A stretch of 22,050 bases of DNA. Source: Candidatus Moranbacteria bacterium GW2011_GWE2_36_40 (lineage in GTDB: Bacteria > Patescibacteriota > Minisyncoccia > Moranbacterales > GWC2-37-73). Position 1 is the stretch's first letter, and each line of letters opens with the position of its first letter. The notes beneath the pieces are model-generated. The model was not told where the DNA came from. It saw only the letters and a list, made by a program, of their open reading frames with translations, and did not search any database. The position numbers and the translations under genes were made by a program. The DNA is taken from assembly GCA_000991645.1 (NCBI GenBank), contig LBRX01000008.1, forward strand, positions 1 to 22,050. Direction: 5' to 3'. Shown piece by piece: positions 6,010-13,002 of this stretch.

Positions 6010-7266
6010 TTATTCTTTTCGAAGTGCTTCCATAGGCGAAAGTTTTGAAGCCTTGTATGCTGGATAAAAACCAAAAATAATTCCAGTAGCTGTGGAAAAT
6101 CCAGTAGCCAAAATTATTGAAGCAAATGTCACTGAAAATTGTAAAGAAAAACCAAGAAGTGAAAGTACATAAGAAAAACCAAGCGCGATTAAATAACCCA
6201 GAAAGATGCCGACTATTCCACCCATTAAGGTTATGAGCACAGCTTCTAACAAAAATTGATTACGAATATCAGCAGCTCTTGCTCCCACCGATTTTCTAAG
6301 TCCTATTTCAAAAGTTCTTTCAACCACCGCCACATACATAACATTCATAATTCCCACTCCACCCACCAAAAGCGAAATTGAGGTGAGAGCCAAAAGCAAA
6401 ATATTAATCGTACCAAAAACATCATTTATCATCTTCTGCGCTTCCTGCATGGTTGTGATTGCATAATCCTCCTGATCTGCCTTATACGTTTTATGCAAAC
6501 GTTTCATGGTGTCATTGATGTCGGCTGCGGTCACATCAATAAAATTAGAATCTTTGACCAAAACTGAAATAAATTTCAAATAATCCACACCTAGAATTTT
6601 TTTCTGCAAAGTTTGCACTGGCATATACACCAGTTCGTCATAATTCACAAAAGTTACAGTCCCACGTTTCTCCAAAACTCCAATAACACGATAATTTGAA
6701 CCTTTGACTTTTACTGATTTTCCGATAGGATCTTCACTACCAAACAACTCATCTCTAATATCCTGGCCAATAACAATAACCTGGTCAAGACTATCATCTT
6801 CAGCCTGTGTATAAAAAACTCCTTGAGCAACTTTAGTGGCAGTATCAACATTGAGCCAATTAGCTCCCACCCCATAAATCATGGTGCTTTTATTGTTTCC
6901 GCGATAACTAAAAATTTCTTGACCAATAGTTCCGGCAACATAATCATCAACATTGGGAATTTTTTTAAGAACTTCGGCATCTGAAATTTTGAGAGTTGTT
7001 ATTTGAATTCCCTGTGCTTGCCCAGTAGCATTGGCGGAAGATGTTTTTCCAGTAGAGGGAACTTTTGGTTCTATCTGAATAAGATTTGAACCATAACTAT
7101 CAAACTGTCCCAAAATATAATTTTTCACGCCTTGCCCACTTGATGAAACCACAATTACTGACATAATTCCGACCACCACACCAACCAATGTCAAAGCAGT
7201 CCTGCCAACATTATGTCGCAAACTTTTTGAAGCAAATTTAATTGATAATAAAAATCTTCTAAACAT
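6010..7266 (-). CDS. MacB-type ABC transporter permease (second permease)
   Basis: 418 residues with the MacB/FtsX layout. There is one N-terminal membrane span (about 20-45, 'RTALTLVGVVVGIMSVIVV') and a large periplasmic-type domain (MacB_PCD, about 50-275, with the DELFGSEDPIGKSVKVKG segment). Three C-terminal spans (about 285-405) form the FtsX domain, which includes GGVGIMNVMYVAVVERTFEIGLRKSVGAR and ends with SPMEALRKE. These permeases couple cytoplasmic ATP hydrolysis to mechanical transmission rather than classical channel transport. It is clearly a paralogue of the 7403-8644 permease (same DPxGK and YDELxYxPVQT blocks), so the two probably form a heterodimer served by the ATPase at 8803-9528. 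No Shine-Dalgarno; last gene of the exporter set. Substrate unknown: peptide, lipoprotein or small amphiphile are all possible. Confidence 0.9.
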   Translation of the reverse strand: MFRRFLLSIKFASKSLRHNVGRTALTLVGVVVGIMSVIVVSSSGQGVKNYILGQFDSYGSNLIQIEPKVPSTGKTSSANATGQAQGIQITTLKISDAEVLKKIPNVDDYVAGTIGQEIFSYRGNNKSTMIYGVGANWLNVDTATKVAQGVFYTQAEDDSLDQVIVIGQDIRDELFGSEDPIGKSVKVKGSNYRVIGVLEKRGTVTFVNYDELVYMPVQTLQKKILGVDYLKFISVLVKDSNFIDVTAADINDTMKRLHKTYKADQEDYAITTMQEAQKMINDVFGTINILLLALTSISLLVGGVGIMNVMYVAVVERTFEIGLRKSVGARAADIRNQFLLEAVLITLMGGIVGIFLGYLIALGFSYVLSLLGFSLQFSVTFASIILATGFSTATGIIFGFYPAYKASKLSPMEALRKE

Positions 7267-7291
7267 AAAATAATATTAACTTAATTCATGG

Positions 7292-7378
7292 TGTCATCCT
7301 GAACTTGTTTCAGGATCTCGATTGTCGCAAGTTTACTAAAATTAAGTGAGTAGATGCTGAAACAAGTTCAGCATGACA
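7292..7378. repeat. MITE-like repeat with 24-bp terminal inverted repeats between the permease genes
   Basis: The left end 7292-7315 (TGTCATCCTGAACTTGTTTC...) and right end 7355-7378 are inverted copies with two mismatches. Each end is itself a small hairpin (CCTGAA/TTCAGG type). This CCTGAAC...GTTTCAGG pattern is familiar from intergenic repeats in many unrelated bacteria. It fills most of the gap between the two permease genes. Confidence 0.8.
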
Positions 7379-7402
7379 TACTAGTGATAATTAAAGATTT
7401 GG

Positions 7403-8644
7403 TTATTCATAGCGTAGTGCCTCCATCGGCGATATACGAGATGCCTTGAGTGCAGGATACAATCCAAACAAAACTCCAATCAAAATCGACACCGAAGTTG
7501 CAACCATAATGGAACCAAACGAAATGATGAACTGCCAGGTATAACCAAGATAGTTTATTATTATCGATGCCAAAAATGAAATCGAAATTCCAATTATTAT
7601 TCCAACCACTCCACCAGCGAAAGTTAAGAAAGCTGACTCAATCAAAAATTGCGTAATGATATGCCGCCTGCGAGCTCCCACTGCTTTTCTGAGGCCCACT
7701 TCACGAATTCTTTGCTGCACTGAAATAAGCATAATATTCATGATCCCGATTCCACCAACCAAAAGAGAGATGGCCGCAATTCCTACCAAAAAATATTTCA
7801 AAACATTTGTGATGTTTGTAATAGTGCTAATTGCTTGTGCAGTATCGCGCACAGAAAAATCATCGTCTGAGGAATTTTTAATACGATGCTGCGTTCTAAG
7901 TGTAACTTTAATATCTGCCACGGCGCGTGACATGTTATCCAAAGAGTCAATTTTAATTCTAGCAAAATTCAAATAATCAATACCAAGCAAAAGCTTTTGA
8001 GCTGTTTGCACTGGAATATAAGTAAGTTCATCTGCATTAGTAAGACCAGATGATCCCTTTTTATCAAAAACGCCAACAACCGTAAAATTAACATCCTTGA
8101 TAGAGAAAATTTTTCCAACAGGATCCTCAGTACCAAAAAGATCCTCCGCTCGCTTAGCACCCAAAACAGCAACCCTGGCAAGTCCAGCATCTTCCTCGTT
8201 AGTAAAAAATCTACCACCTTTTAAATCATTTGTTTCCACCTCAACAAAAGAAGCAGACACTCCTTGATAACTTCCCTGGGTTGAATTTTCTCGATATTTA
8301 ATAGTTGCAACACCACTAACATAACCACAAGCTGCCAGAGCATTCGGAACATTTTTTTTCAGCAAAATAGCATCCAAATCCTTGACTTTAAGTGTGGTGG
8401 TCACAATACCAAAAACCGAAGCTGGCGGCCCTTTGTCATTTGAAGCTCCCGGCAAAACTCCTACTAAATTTGAACCAATACCCGTAACTTGATCCAAAAT
8501 TAATTGCTGGGCGCTTGCGCCAACCGCCATCACAATAATCACACTGGCAATTCCAATAATAATTCCCAGTATCGTCAAAAACGAGCGGAACTTTGCCGCC
8601 ATCAGATTATCGTACGAGATCTTGATTGGTGAACTTAGCTTCAT
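7403..8644 (-). CDS. MacB-type ABC transporter permease (first permease)
   Basis: 413 residues, with the same architecture as the downstream permease. The N-terminal span is at about 18-45 (FRSFLTILGIIIGIASVIIV), followed by an extracytoplasmic MacB_PCD domain (about 50-280). The FtsX domain has three C-terminal spans (about 285-400) with LLVGGIGIMNIMLISVQQRIREVGLRKAVGAR and the terminal SPMEALRYE. It should pair with the 6010-7266 protein and the separate ATPase. In Proteobacteria ATPase and permease are fused in MacB; here they are split and the permease is duplicated. No Shine-Dalgarno. The upstream gap to the ATPase gene is occupied by an AT-rich palindrome. Confidence 0.9.
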   Translation of the reverse strand: MKLSSPIKISYDNLMAAKFRSFLTILGIIIGIASVIIVMAVGASAQQLILDQVTGIGSNLVGVLPGASNDKGPPASVFGIVTTTLKVKDLDAILLKKNVPNALAACGYVSGVATIKYRENSTQGSYQGVSASFVEVETNDLKGGRFFTNEEDAGLARVAVLGAKRAEDLFGTEDPVGKIFSIKDVNFTVVGVFDKKGSSGLTNADELTYIPVQTAQKLLLGIDYLNFARIKIDSLDNMSRAVADIKVTLRTQHRIKNSSDDDFSVRDTAQAISTITNITNVLKYFLVGIAAISLLVGGIGIMNIMLISVQQRIREVGLRKAVGARRRHIITQFLIESAFLTFAGGVVGIIIGISISFLASIIINYLGYTWQFIISFGSIMVATSVSILIGVLFGLYPALKASRISPMEALRYE

Positions 8645-8680
8645 GTATTTTTAGAAATTCACATATTTTATCAAGTCAGC

Positions 8681-8804
8681 AATTTTCAATTTCTAATTTT
8701 CAATTTTCAAACAATATTCAATTTCTAAATGATTTAATTTTCAAACATTTTGAAATCTGATCATTATAAATTGTTTAGAAATTAGAAATTGAAAATTAAA
8801 AATT
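8681..8804. repeat. AT-rich palindromic repeat, copy 1
   Basis: Left arm 8681-8715 is made of AATTTTCAATTT-type units ending in AAACAAT. Right arm 8770-8804 is its imperfect complement, starting ATTGTTTAGAAATTAGAAAT. The 54-bp centre is unrelated to copy 2. The right arm overlaps the TAA stop codon of the ATPase gene. The second copy is at 11471-11584. Confidence 0.75.
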
Positions 8805-9528
8805 ATTTTAGCAGTTCTCCTTCCCCATCTGCGACCAAGCGATTTTTCACGAGTTCATCAGAAACAATCTGTCCATCCTTCATGTTCAAAATACGCTTCG
8901 CATGTTGAGCGGTATAAGTTTCATGAGTAACCAGGATAACCGTATGTCCATCATTATTAAGATTTTGTAAAATCCTCATCACGGCAAGACCTGATTTGGA
9001 ATCTAAATTTCCAGTCGGTTCATCAGCAAAAATAACTTCCGGATCATTAACCAAAGCGCGAGCAATTGCAACGCGTTGTTTTTCGCCGCCAGAAAGTTGA
9101 TTGGAAAGATACCTAGTACGATGGCTCATGCCGACAGCATCAAGAGCTTTGTTTATTTTTTCCCCATTGTGCGTTTCCAAATGATCATCATCATACAAAA
9201 GCGGCAATTCAACATTTTCATATACACTCGTGCGCGGCAAAAGATTGAAAGATTGAAAAATAAATCCTATTTTTTTGTTGCGTATTTTTGCCAGCTCGTC
9301 ATCTTCGAATTTGTTCACATCCACACCCTCAAAAAAATATGAGCCGCCACTGCCTCGATCAAGCATTCCCAGAATCTGCATCATGGTTGATTTGCCAGAG
9401 CCGCTTGGCCCCATAATCGAAACAAACTCCCCTTTCTCAATCGTAAAAGTCGCACTCTTCAGAGCCGGAGTTTCCACGCCTTCATTGGAATATGTTTTGC
9501 TAAGATTATTTACTTCTATTAATTTCAT
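8803..9528 (-). CDS. ABC transporter ATP-binding protein, MacB/LolD type
   Basis: 241 residues, a complete nucleotide-binding domain: Walker A GPSGSGKST (40-48), Q-loop Q92 in FQSFNLLPR, signature LSGGEKQR (145-152), Walker B VIFADE (165-170) with D-loop GNLD, and switch histidine H202. The FNLLPR and EPTGNLDS wording is typical of the MacB/LolD/FtsE group that drives FtsX-fold permeases. It powers the two permeases encoded downstream. The start has only a weak AAAAGAGAT before the ATG. Upstream lie DUF559-repeat copy B and the DUF559 gene, which separate it from the adaptor gene it would normally follow. Confidence 0.93.
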   Translation of the reverse strand: MKLIEVNNLSKTYSNEGVETPALKSATFTIEKGEFVSIMGPSGSGKSTMMQILGMLDRGSGGSYFFEGVDVNKFEDDELAKIRNKKIGFIFQSFNLLPRTSVYENVELPLLYDDDHLETHNGEKINKALDAVGMSHRTRYLSNQLSGGEKQRVAIARALVNDPEVIFADEPTGNLDSKSGLAVMRILQNLNNDGHTVILVTHETYTAQHAKRILNMKDGQIVSDELVKNRLVADGEGELLK

Positions 9529-9555
9529 ATCTCTTTTTACTTACAAAAAATGATT

Positions 9556-9619
9556 TCCTCCTTGTCCTTCTCTCCTCAGATAAGGAGAGATGTCATGTAC
9601 TCATGACAGAGAGGTTGAG
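9556..9619. repeat. DUF559-associated repeat, copy B (tail of the endonuclease element)
   Basis: Hairpin TCTCTCCT/AGGAGAGA (9569-9590) is followed by a 7-bp hairpin TGTCATG/CATGACA (9591-9608) and the conserved GAGAGGTTGAG (9609-9619). It abuts the TGA of the DUF559 gene with one base between. The CCTTGTC before the first hairpin is shared with copy C, so the direct repeat is longer than the hairpins alone. Confidence 0.85.
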
Positions 9620-9620
9620 C

Positions 9621-9977
9621 TCAGCCTTTCAAAAATTCTTCAATTTTTAACACAACACCTTCTATATTTTTATTAACATCATTATTCCAAAATCTTAAAA
9701 CTCTATACCCCAGTGATTCTAAGAATTTTGTTCTTTCAATATCATATCCGTCATTAACTTCTTCTCTATGTTGCCAACCATCTAATTCAATAATTAATTT
9801 CTTTTCGCTACAATAAAAATCAACAATGTATTTTCCGATAGAATGTTGCCTTCTGAATTTATATCCCAGTTTTCCTCTGCGCAATCTTGACCATAAAATT
9901 ATTTCTTGAGGTGTAGCATCTTTTCTGAGCTTCTTTCTTATTATCTCCTTTGTTTTTATACTGTGTATGGTTTGCAT
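9621..9977 (-). CDS. DUF559 (Vsr/PD-(D/E)XK-like) endonuclease-domain protein
   Basis: 118 residues, the whole length of the DUF559 family. Motifs in order: LRKDATPQEIILWSRLRR (E25 at the family's conserved helix), YKFRRQHSIGKYIVDFYC (D53), LIIELDGWQH (E64, D66, H70), and the C-terminal GYRVLRFWNNDV. D53 and the E64-x-D66 pair fit the metal site of PD-(D/E)XK nucleases of the Vsr-like group. No nuclease role is proven for the family. The gene sits inside the exporter operon between adaptor and ATPase, on the same strand, without a ribosome-binding site. It is bracketed by direct copies of its own repeat (B at its 3' end, C at its 5' side). This suggests it arrived with the repeat as an element. 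Confidence 0.88.
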   Translation of the reverse strand: MQTIHSIKTKEIIRKKLRKDATPQEIILWSRLRRGKLGYKFRRQHSIGKYIVDFYCSEKKLIIELDGWQHREEVNDGYDIERTKFLESLGYRVLRFWNNDVNKNIEGVVLKIEEFLKG

Positions 9978-9988
9978 ACTAATAATTT

Positions 9989-10147
9989 TTCCTTGTCATT
10001 CTCTCCTCAGATGAGGAGAGATGTCCCGATACGGAATCGGGACAGAGAGGTTGAGCAGGGCCTTGCAAATATTCTTCAAGACTTTTTTTGCCAGGCTTCG
10101 CTCAACCTCCCCCAACCCCTCCTCATCTGAGGAGGGGAGGAATATGG
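9989..10147. repeat. DUF559-associated repeat, copy C (internally deleted element)
   Basis: Left end: CCTTGTC, hairpin TCTCTCCTC/GAGGAGAGA (10000-10021), 9-bp hairpin TGTCCCGAT/ATCGGGACA (10022-10044), GAGAGGTTGAG (10045-10055). Then 10061-10089 resembles the 3' end of the DUF559 gene: on the minus strand it reads KKSLEEYLQG, compared with KIEEFLKG in the intact gene. Right end: GCTCAACC, a 10-bp hairpin CCCCTCCTCA/TGAGGAGGGG (10116-10137) and ...TATGG, eight bases before the stop codon of the adaptor gene. It reads as a DUF559 element whose coding interior was deleted. Confidence 0.8.
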
Positions 10148-10155
10148 ATAAAATT

Positions 10156-11460
10156 TCATTTTACCGTTACAAACGTCACCACTTTCTCGCCGCCATTTAA
10201 TCCTGATTTTATTTCAACCATCCCTTCATCCCCCTCCAGCCCTGTTTCAACATAAACTTTTTTCGTTGTGTTATCAGTTTGCAAAACATCGACGTACTTT
10301 TTCTTTCCCTCAATCTTTATCGCGCGAGATGGGACTGAAACCACATTATCTTTTTGCGATGTGGCAATATCAATATTTGCGCTCATGCCGGGTTTAATTC
10401 TAACATCGGTTGAATTTAATTTAAGTTTGATCTGATAATAAACAACGTCTTGAATTGTGGTTGAAGCAGGATCAATTTCAATAACCTCGCCATCAAAAAT
10501 ATCATCTGTGGTCAGCGCATCAAAAGTAATTTTGGCATGCTGTCCTAATTTTAATTTCACAATATCAGATTCTGGAACCTTTGATTCAATAATATAATCC
10601 AAAGACATTACGCGAGAAAAAGTTTCTTTGATCACACCAGTTCCTAAAATTTCACCAGGCTTATTATTTACCTCGGTTATAATTCCATTTACTGGAGAAA
10701 CAAGAGTCGCTTTTGAAAGATTTATTACGGCTTGATCAAAAAGTGATCTTGCCTGCGCAACAGAAGCATCTCTTGAAGCACGTGCAAAATCAGATTCCAC
10801 TGTTTTAACTTTTGCTTTAGCTGTGTCTATTGAGTTTTGAGCATTTATTTTTAAAAGATCAGCTTGCTCTTCCGCTGTTTTGAGTGCTTCTTTTGCTGCA
10901 TTCAAACTATTTTCAGCAGCAGTAACAGTTGGCTTAGCTGAAACCAACGAGCCACCACTCAAATATGCATCTCGAGTATCATCATAGTATTGTTGAGCAT
11001 TGTCTACAGCCTTTTTTGCTGCTGAAATATTTTGCTCATTAAGTGACTTTGTTTGATCATACACGTCTTCAGCATTATTTTTCGCAACATTTGCTTCACG
11101 AAAAGCATCACTGTTTGATCCAGCATTAGCAATTGCCTGATCAAGACCAGCCTGCGCTTGCTCCAGTTGCTTTTGCAAGGTTGCATCAGTAAGTGTTGCA
11201 ATAGGATCACCAGCAGCCACCTTATTGCTTGGTTTTACAAAAACCTTACTTACACGACCACCAAGTTCAAAATTAAGTGTAATCTCATCTTGAGCAACCA
11301 AATCACCAGTCACAGAAACAGTTTGGGCAAGGGTTCCCTTTGTTGCATCGGCTGTGGTATAAGTTGTCACAGGTTTTTTATTTTTAAAATAAAAAATAAT
11401 CCCACCGATAGCGACAACAAAGATAATGCTCCAGATAATCCACTTTTTTTTCTTAGACAT
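10156..11460 (-). CDS. Periplasmic adaptor/membrane fusion protein, MacA/HlyD type
   Basis: 434 residues. N-terminal membrane anchor (about 6-25) after KKKK. First half of a lipoyl/barrel-sandwich domain follows (about 45-92, with FELGGRVSKVFVKPSNKVAAGDPIATL). A long alanine/glutamine-rich coiled-coil hairpin (about 95-245) is followed by the second lipoyl half (about 250-280, LVSPVNGIITEVNNKPGEILG) and a beta-barrel with GMSANIDIAT and the terminal membrane-proximal domain (GLNGGEKVV). Adaptors of this family link FtsX-fold permeases such as MacB to the cell exterior. It is the first gene of the exporter set. The coiled coil is long for a cell that may lack an outer membrane, so it may act as a substrate-binding or regulatory stalk. 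No clear Shine-Dalgarno (GAAGTAGTTT before the ATG). Confidence 0.9.
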   Translation of the reverse strand: MSKKKKWIIWSIIFVVAIGGIIFYFKNKKPVTTYTTADATKGTLAQTVSVTGDLVAQDEITLNFELGGRVSKVFVKPSNKVAAGDPIATLTDATLQKQLEQAQAGLDQAIANAGSNSDAFREANVAKNNAEDVYDQTKSLNEQNISAAKKAVDNAQQYYDDTRDAYLSGGSLVSAKPTVTAAENSLNAAKEALKTAEEQADLLKINAQNSIDTAKAKVKTVESDFARASRDASVAQARSLFDQAVINLSKATLVSPVNGIITEVNNKPGEILGTGVIKETFSRVMSLDYIIESKVPESDIVKLKLGQHAKITFDALTTDDIFDGEVIEIDPASTTIQDVVYYQIKLKLNSTDVRIKPGMSANIDIATSQKDNVVSVPSRAIKIEGKKKYVDVLQTDNTTKKVYVETGLEGDEGMVEIKSGLNGGEKVVTFVTVK

Positions 11461-11470
11461 AAACTACTTC

Positions 11471-11584
11471 TAATTTTCAATTTTCAATTTTCAATTTTCA
11501 AACAATGTATTAATTTTACGATTGTTTAAAAATTTAATCATTTAGTCATTGGAAATTGTTTAGAAATTAGAAATTAGAAATTTT
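11471..11584. repeat. AT-rich palindromic repeat, copy 2
   Basis: The left arm 11471-11506 has four TTTTCAA units and ends in AAACAAT. The right arm 11555-11584 starts ATTGTTTAGAAATTAGAAAT. The arms match those of the 8681-8804 copy and the centres differ. The right arm touches the TGA of the RNase H gene, and the left arm ends 10 bases before the adaptor ATG. Confidence 0.75.
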
Positions 11585-12015
11585 CACAGCAGTGAGTTTT
11601 GCTTGCACTGACCATCCAGAGCCTCATTTACCAAGGCATCTGCAACCTTATTTTTTTCACGAGGAATATGAGTAAAAGTAACCCGCTTATATTCAAGCAT
11701 CAAATTCCAAATTTCAATAAAATATTGTTGGATACGAGGTTCTTTTAATTTATATTCATGATTAAGTTGCTTGACCACCAATTCGCTATCCAAAAAACAT
11801 TCCAACTCAGTTTTTTTTGCTTTTTCTTTGCCTAGAAATATTTTGGCTTTTTGCAAACCCAAAATCAACGCCTCATATTCAGCGTCATTATTAGTTTTTA
11901 TTCCTATGCATTCACCTATTTTTTTTCCCAAAGTTTCAATATACACACCCACTGCAGCTGGCCCAGGATTTCCACGAGAACCACCGTCAGTATAAATCAC
12001 TATTTTTTCATTCAT
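11584..12015 (-). CDS. Ribonuclease HI family protein
   Basis: 143 residues, the normal size for stand-alone RNase HI. All four catalytic acidic residues of the DEDD set are visible: D10 in YTDGGSRGNPGPA, E46 in TNNDAEYEAL, D76 in CFLDSELVVKQL and D126 in NKVADALVNEALD. The enzyme cuts the RNA strand of RNA:DNA hybrids, such as R-loops and lagging-strand primers. The wording (YTDGGSRGNPG, NDAEYEAL) is that of the short type common in Gram-positives, archaea and small-genome bacteria. It may be transcribed with the LigB-like gene 90 bases upstream. The start ATG has only AAAGAAA before it. The stop codon touches an AT-rich palindrome separating it from the exporter operon. Confidence 0.93.
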   Translation of the reverse strand: MNEKIVIYTDGGSRGNPGPAAVGVYIETLGKKIGECIGIKTNNDAEYEALILGLQKAKIFLGKEKAKKTELECFLDSELVVKQLNHEYKLKEPRIQQYFIEIWNLMLEYKRVTFTHIPREKNKVADALVNEALDGQCKQNSLL

Positions 12016-12105
12016 GAGTTTCTTTGCTGACTTAAAAACATATTATTAAATATATTTTATCATTTTTTACCCATTAAGGCAACCTCAAAAACATGCCGCC
12101 GCCAT

Positions 12106-12897
12106 TTATAATAATCTTGCAGTTAAATAGCCAACGCCAAAAGGCCGTTCGTAACTCAATAGATTGAATTCATATTGCTTGCCATGCAAAATACCCAGCA
12201 AAATAACAATGGAACGCATTCCACACTCTCTAACTTTTTTAGCATCTTTGTCTTCCAAGCTCATTAGGCTAGCTAAATCATTGCTACCCAAATAACGCAT
12301 AACTTCATGATCAAATTCATCTGCCATACGAAGAGCGTCTTTTGATTTTTCAAGCCCAATGATGTGCGAAAGATCTCCACTAGCAATTACAGCAACTCGT
12401 CCTTTATAGCTATTGATAACACCACGTATTATCTCCCCATAACGATAATGTCTTTCGTAATTCATAAAAGAAAATGAAAGATGAACAATTTTTGGCATGT
12501 TGATTGCGGAATATTTTTTTGTCAGATGATAAATTGGAATCAATGCGCCGTGATCCAAAAAGTGTCCTTGCAAAAGACATGGCATTTCATTTAGTGTACA
12601 AGCAAAGCTAATTTTGTCTGCAATCTCTATATTATTGTCATACACCAAAACACTCTCTAAGCCAAAATTTTCAAAAGTTCCATTAAGCTCACTGCTTGAA
12701 TTTAAAACAAAAGAATATTTATCCATGGGAGCATGTGGCGAAATTATCAAAATAGTGTCCGGATCAGCCTTCCTAAGGTCTTTTTCTAATTTTTCAAATG
12801 AATGCAAAGTTTTTTGAATCACAACAAAATCATCAGGACTTCCAATTCCTGGAACACTTTCTGGCGGATGTGGCATTAGAGCAGCAAATACTAGCAT
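12106..12897 (-). CDS. LigB-family (class III extradiol dioxygenase / AmmeMemoRadiSam B-like) protein
   Basis: From the ATG at 12897 the product is 263 residues and begins MLVFAALMPHPP, the usual N-terminus of this family. Upstream in-frame starts (ATG at 12942, TTG at 12954) would add a 15-19 residue extension that looks unrelated, and none has a Shine-Dalgarno. Histidines at family positions (H10 in MPHPP, H55 in SPHAP, H116 in LDHGALIP and H178 in SGDLSH) suggest a retained metal site. The family includes extradiol ring-cleaving dioxygenases and the uncharacterised proteins encoded with AMMECR1 and a radical SAM enzyme. Neither partner is in this window, so the reaction is unknown. A two-way hairpin terminator lies just upstream. 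Confidence 0.8.
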   Translation of the reverse strand: MLVFAALMPHPPESVPGIGSPDDFVVIQKTLHSFEKLEKDLRKADPDTILIISPHAPMDKYSFVLNSSSELNGTFENFGLESVLVYDNNIEIADKISFACTLNEMPCLLQGHFLDHGALIPIYHLTKKYSAINMPKIVHLSFSFMNYERHYRYGEIIRGVINSYKGRVAVIASGDLSHIIGLEKSKDALRMADEFDHEVMRYLGSNDLASLMSLEDKDAKKVRECGMRSIVILLGILHGKQYEFNLLSYERPFGVGYLTARLL

Positions 12898-12955
12898 ATT
12901 TTTTTCTTTTACTATGTCGAAAGTAGTACAAACAATATCCATTATTATTAACAAT

Positions 12956-12989
12956 AAAAAAGATTCACTCTTTACGAGCGAATCTTTTT
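12956..12989. terminator. Terminator of the lytic transglycosylase gene (possibly bidirectional)
   Basis: AAAAGATTC and CTC pair with GAG and GAATCTTTT around TTTAC, with one mismatch. An A run and a T run flank it on both sides. It separates the transglycosylase gene from the LigB-like gene on the minus strand. Confidence 0.85.
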
Positions 12990-13002
12990 AAACTATCTGC
13001 GA

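Noticed and set aside
5855..6067. 70-codon plus-strand frame
   Set aside because: It is a translation of repeat copy A and of the permease 3' end read backwards.
8681..8804. Regular TTTTCAA units that look like short CRISPR repeats
   Set aside because: Units are contiguous or nearly so, form two inverted arms and have no spacers of constant length. No cas gene is in the window.
9621..9977. DUF559 gene as part of a restriction-modification system (Vsr-like repair)
   Set aside because: No methyltransferase or restriction gene is near; the gene is enclosed by repeats inside a transport operon.
10061..10089. Whether the KKSLEEYLQG stretch is a short gene
   Set aside because: It has no start codon or ribosome-binding site and continues into the hairpins; better explained as a DUF559 3' remnant.
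9906..10130. 74-codon plus-strand frame
   Set aside because: It runs through the antisense of the DUF559 gene start and repeat copy C; no coding features.
12898..12954. Longer N-terminus of the LigB-like protein from TTG 12954 or ATG 12942
   Set aside because: The extension has no family match or ribosome-binding site, and the family N-terminus MLVFAA begins at 12897. Not fully excluded.
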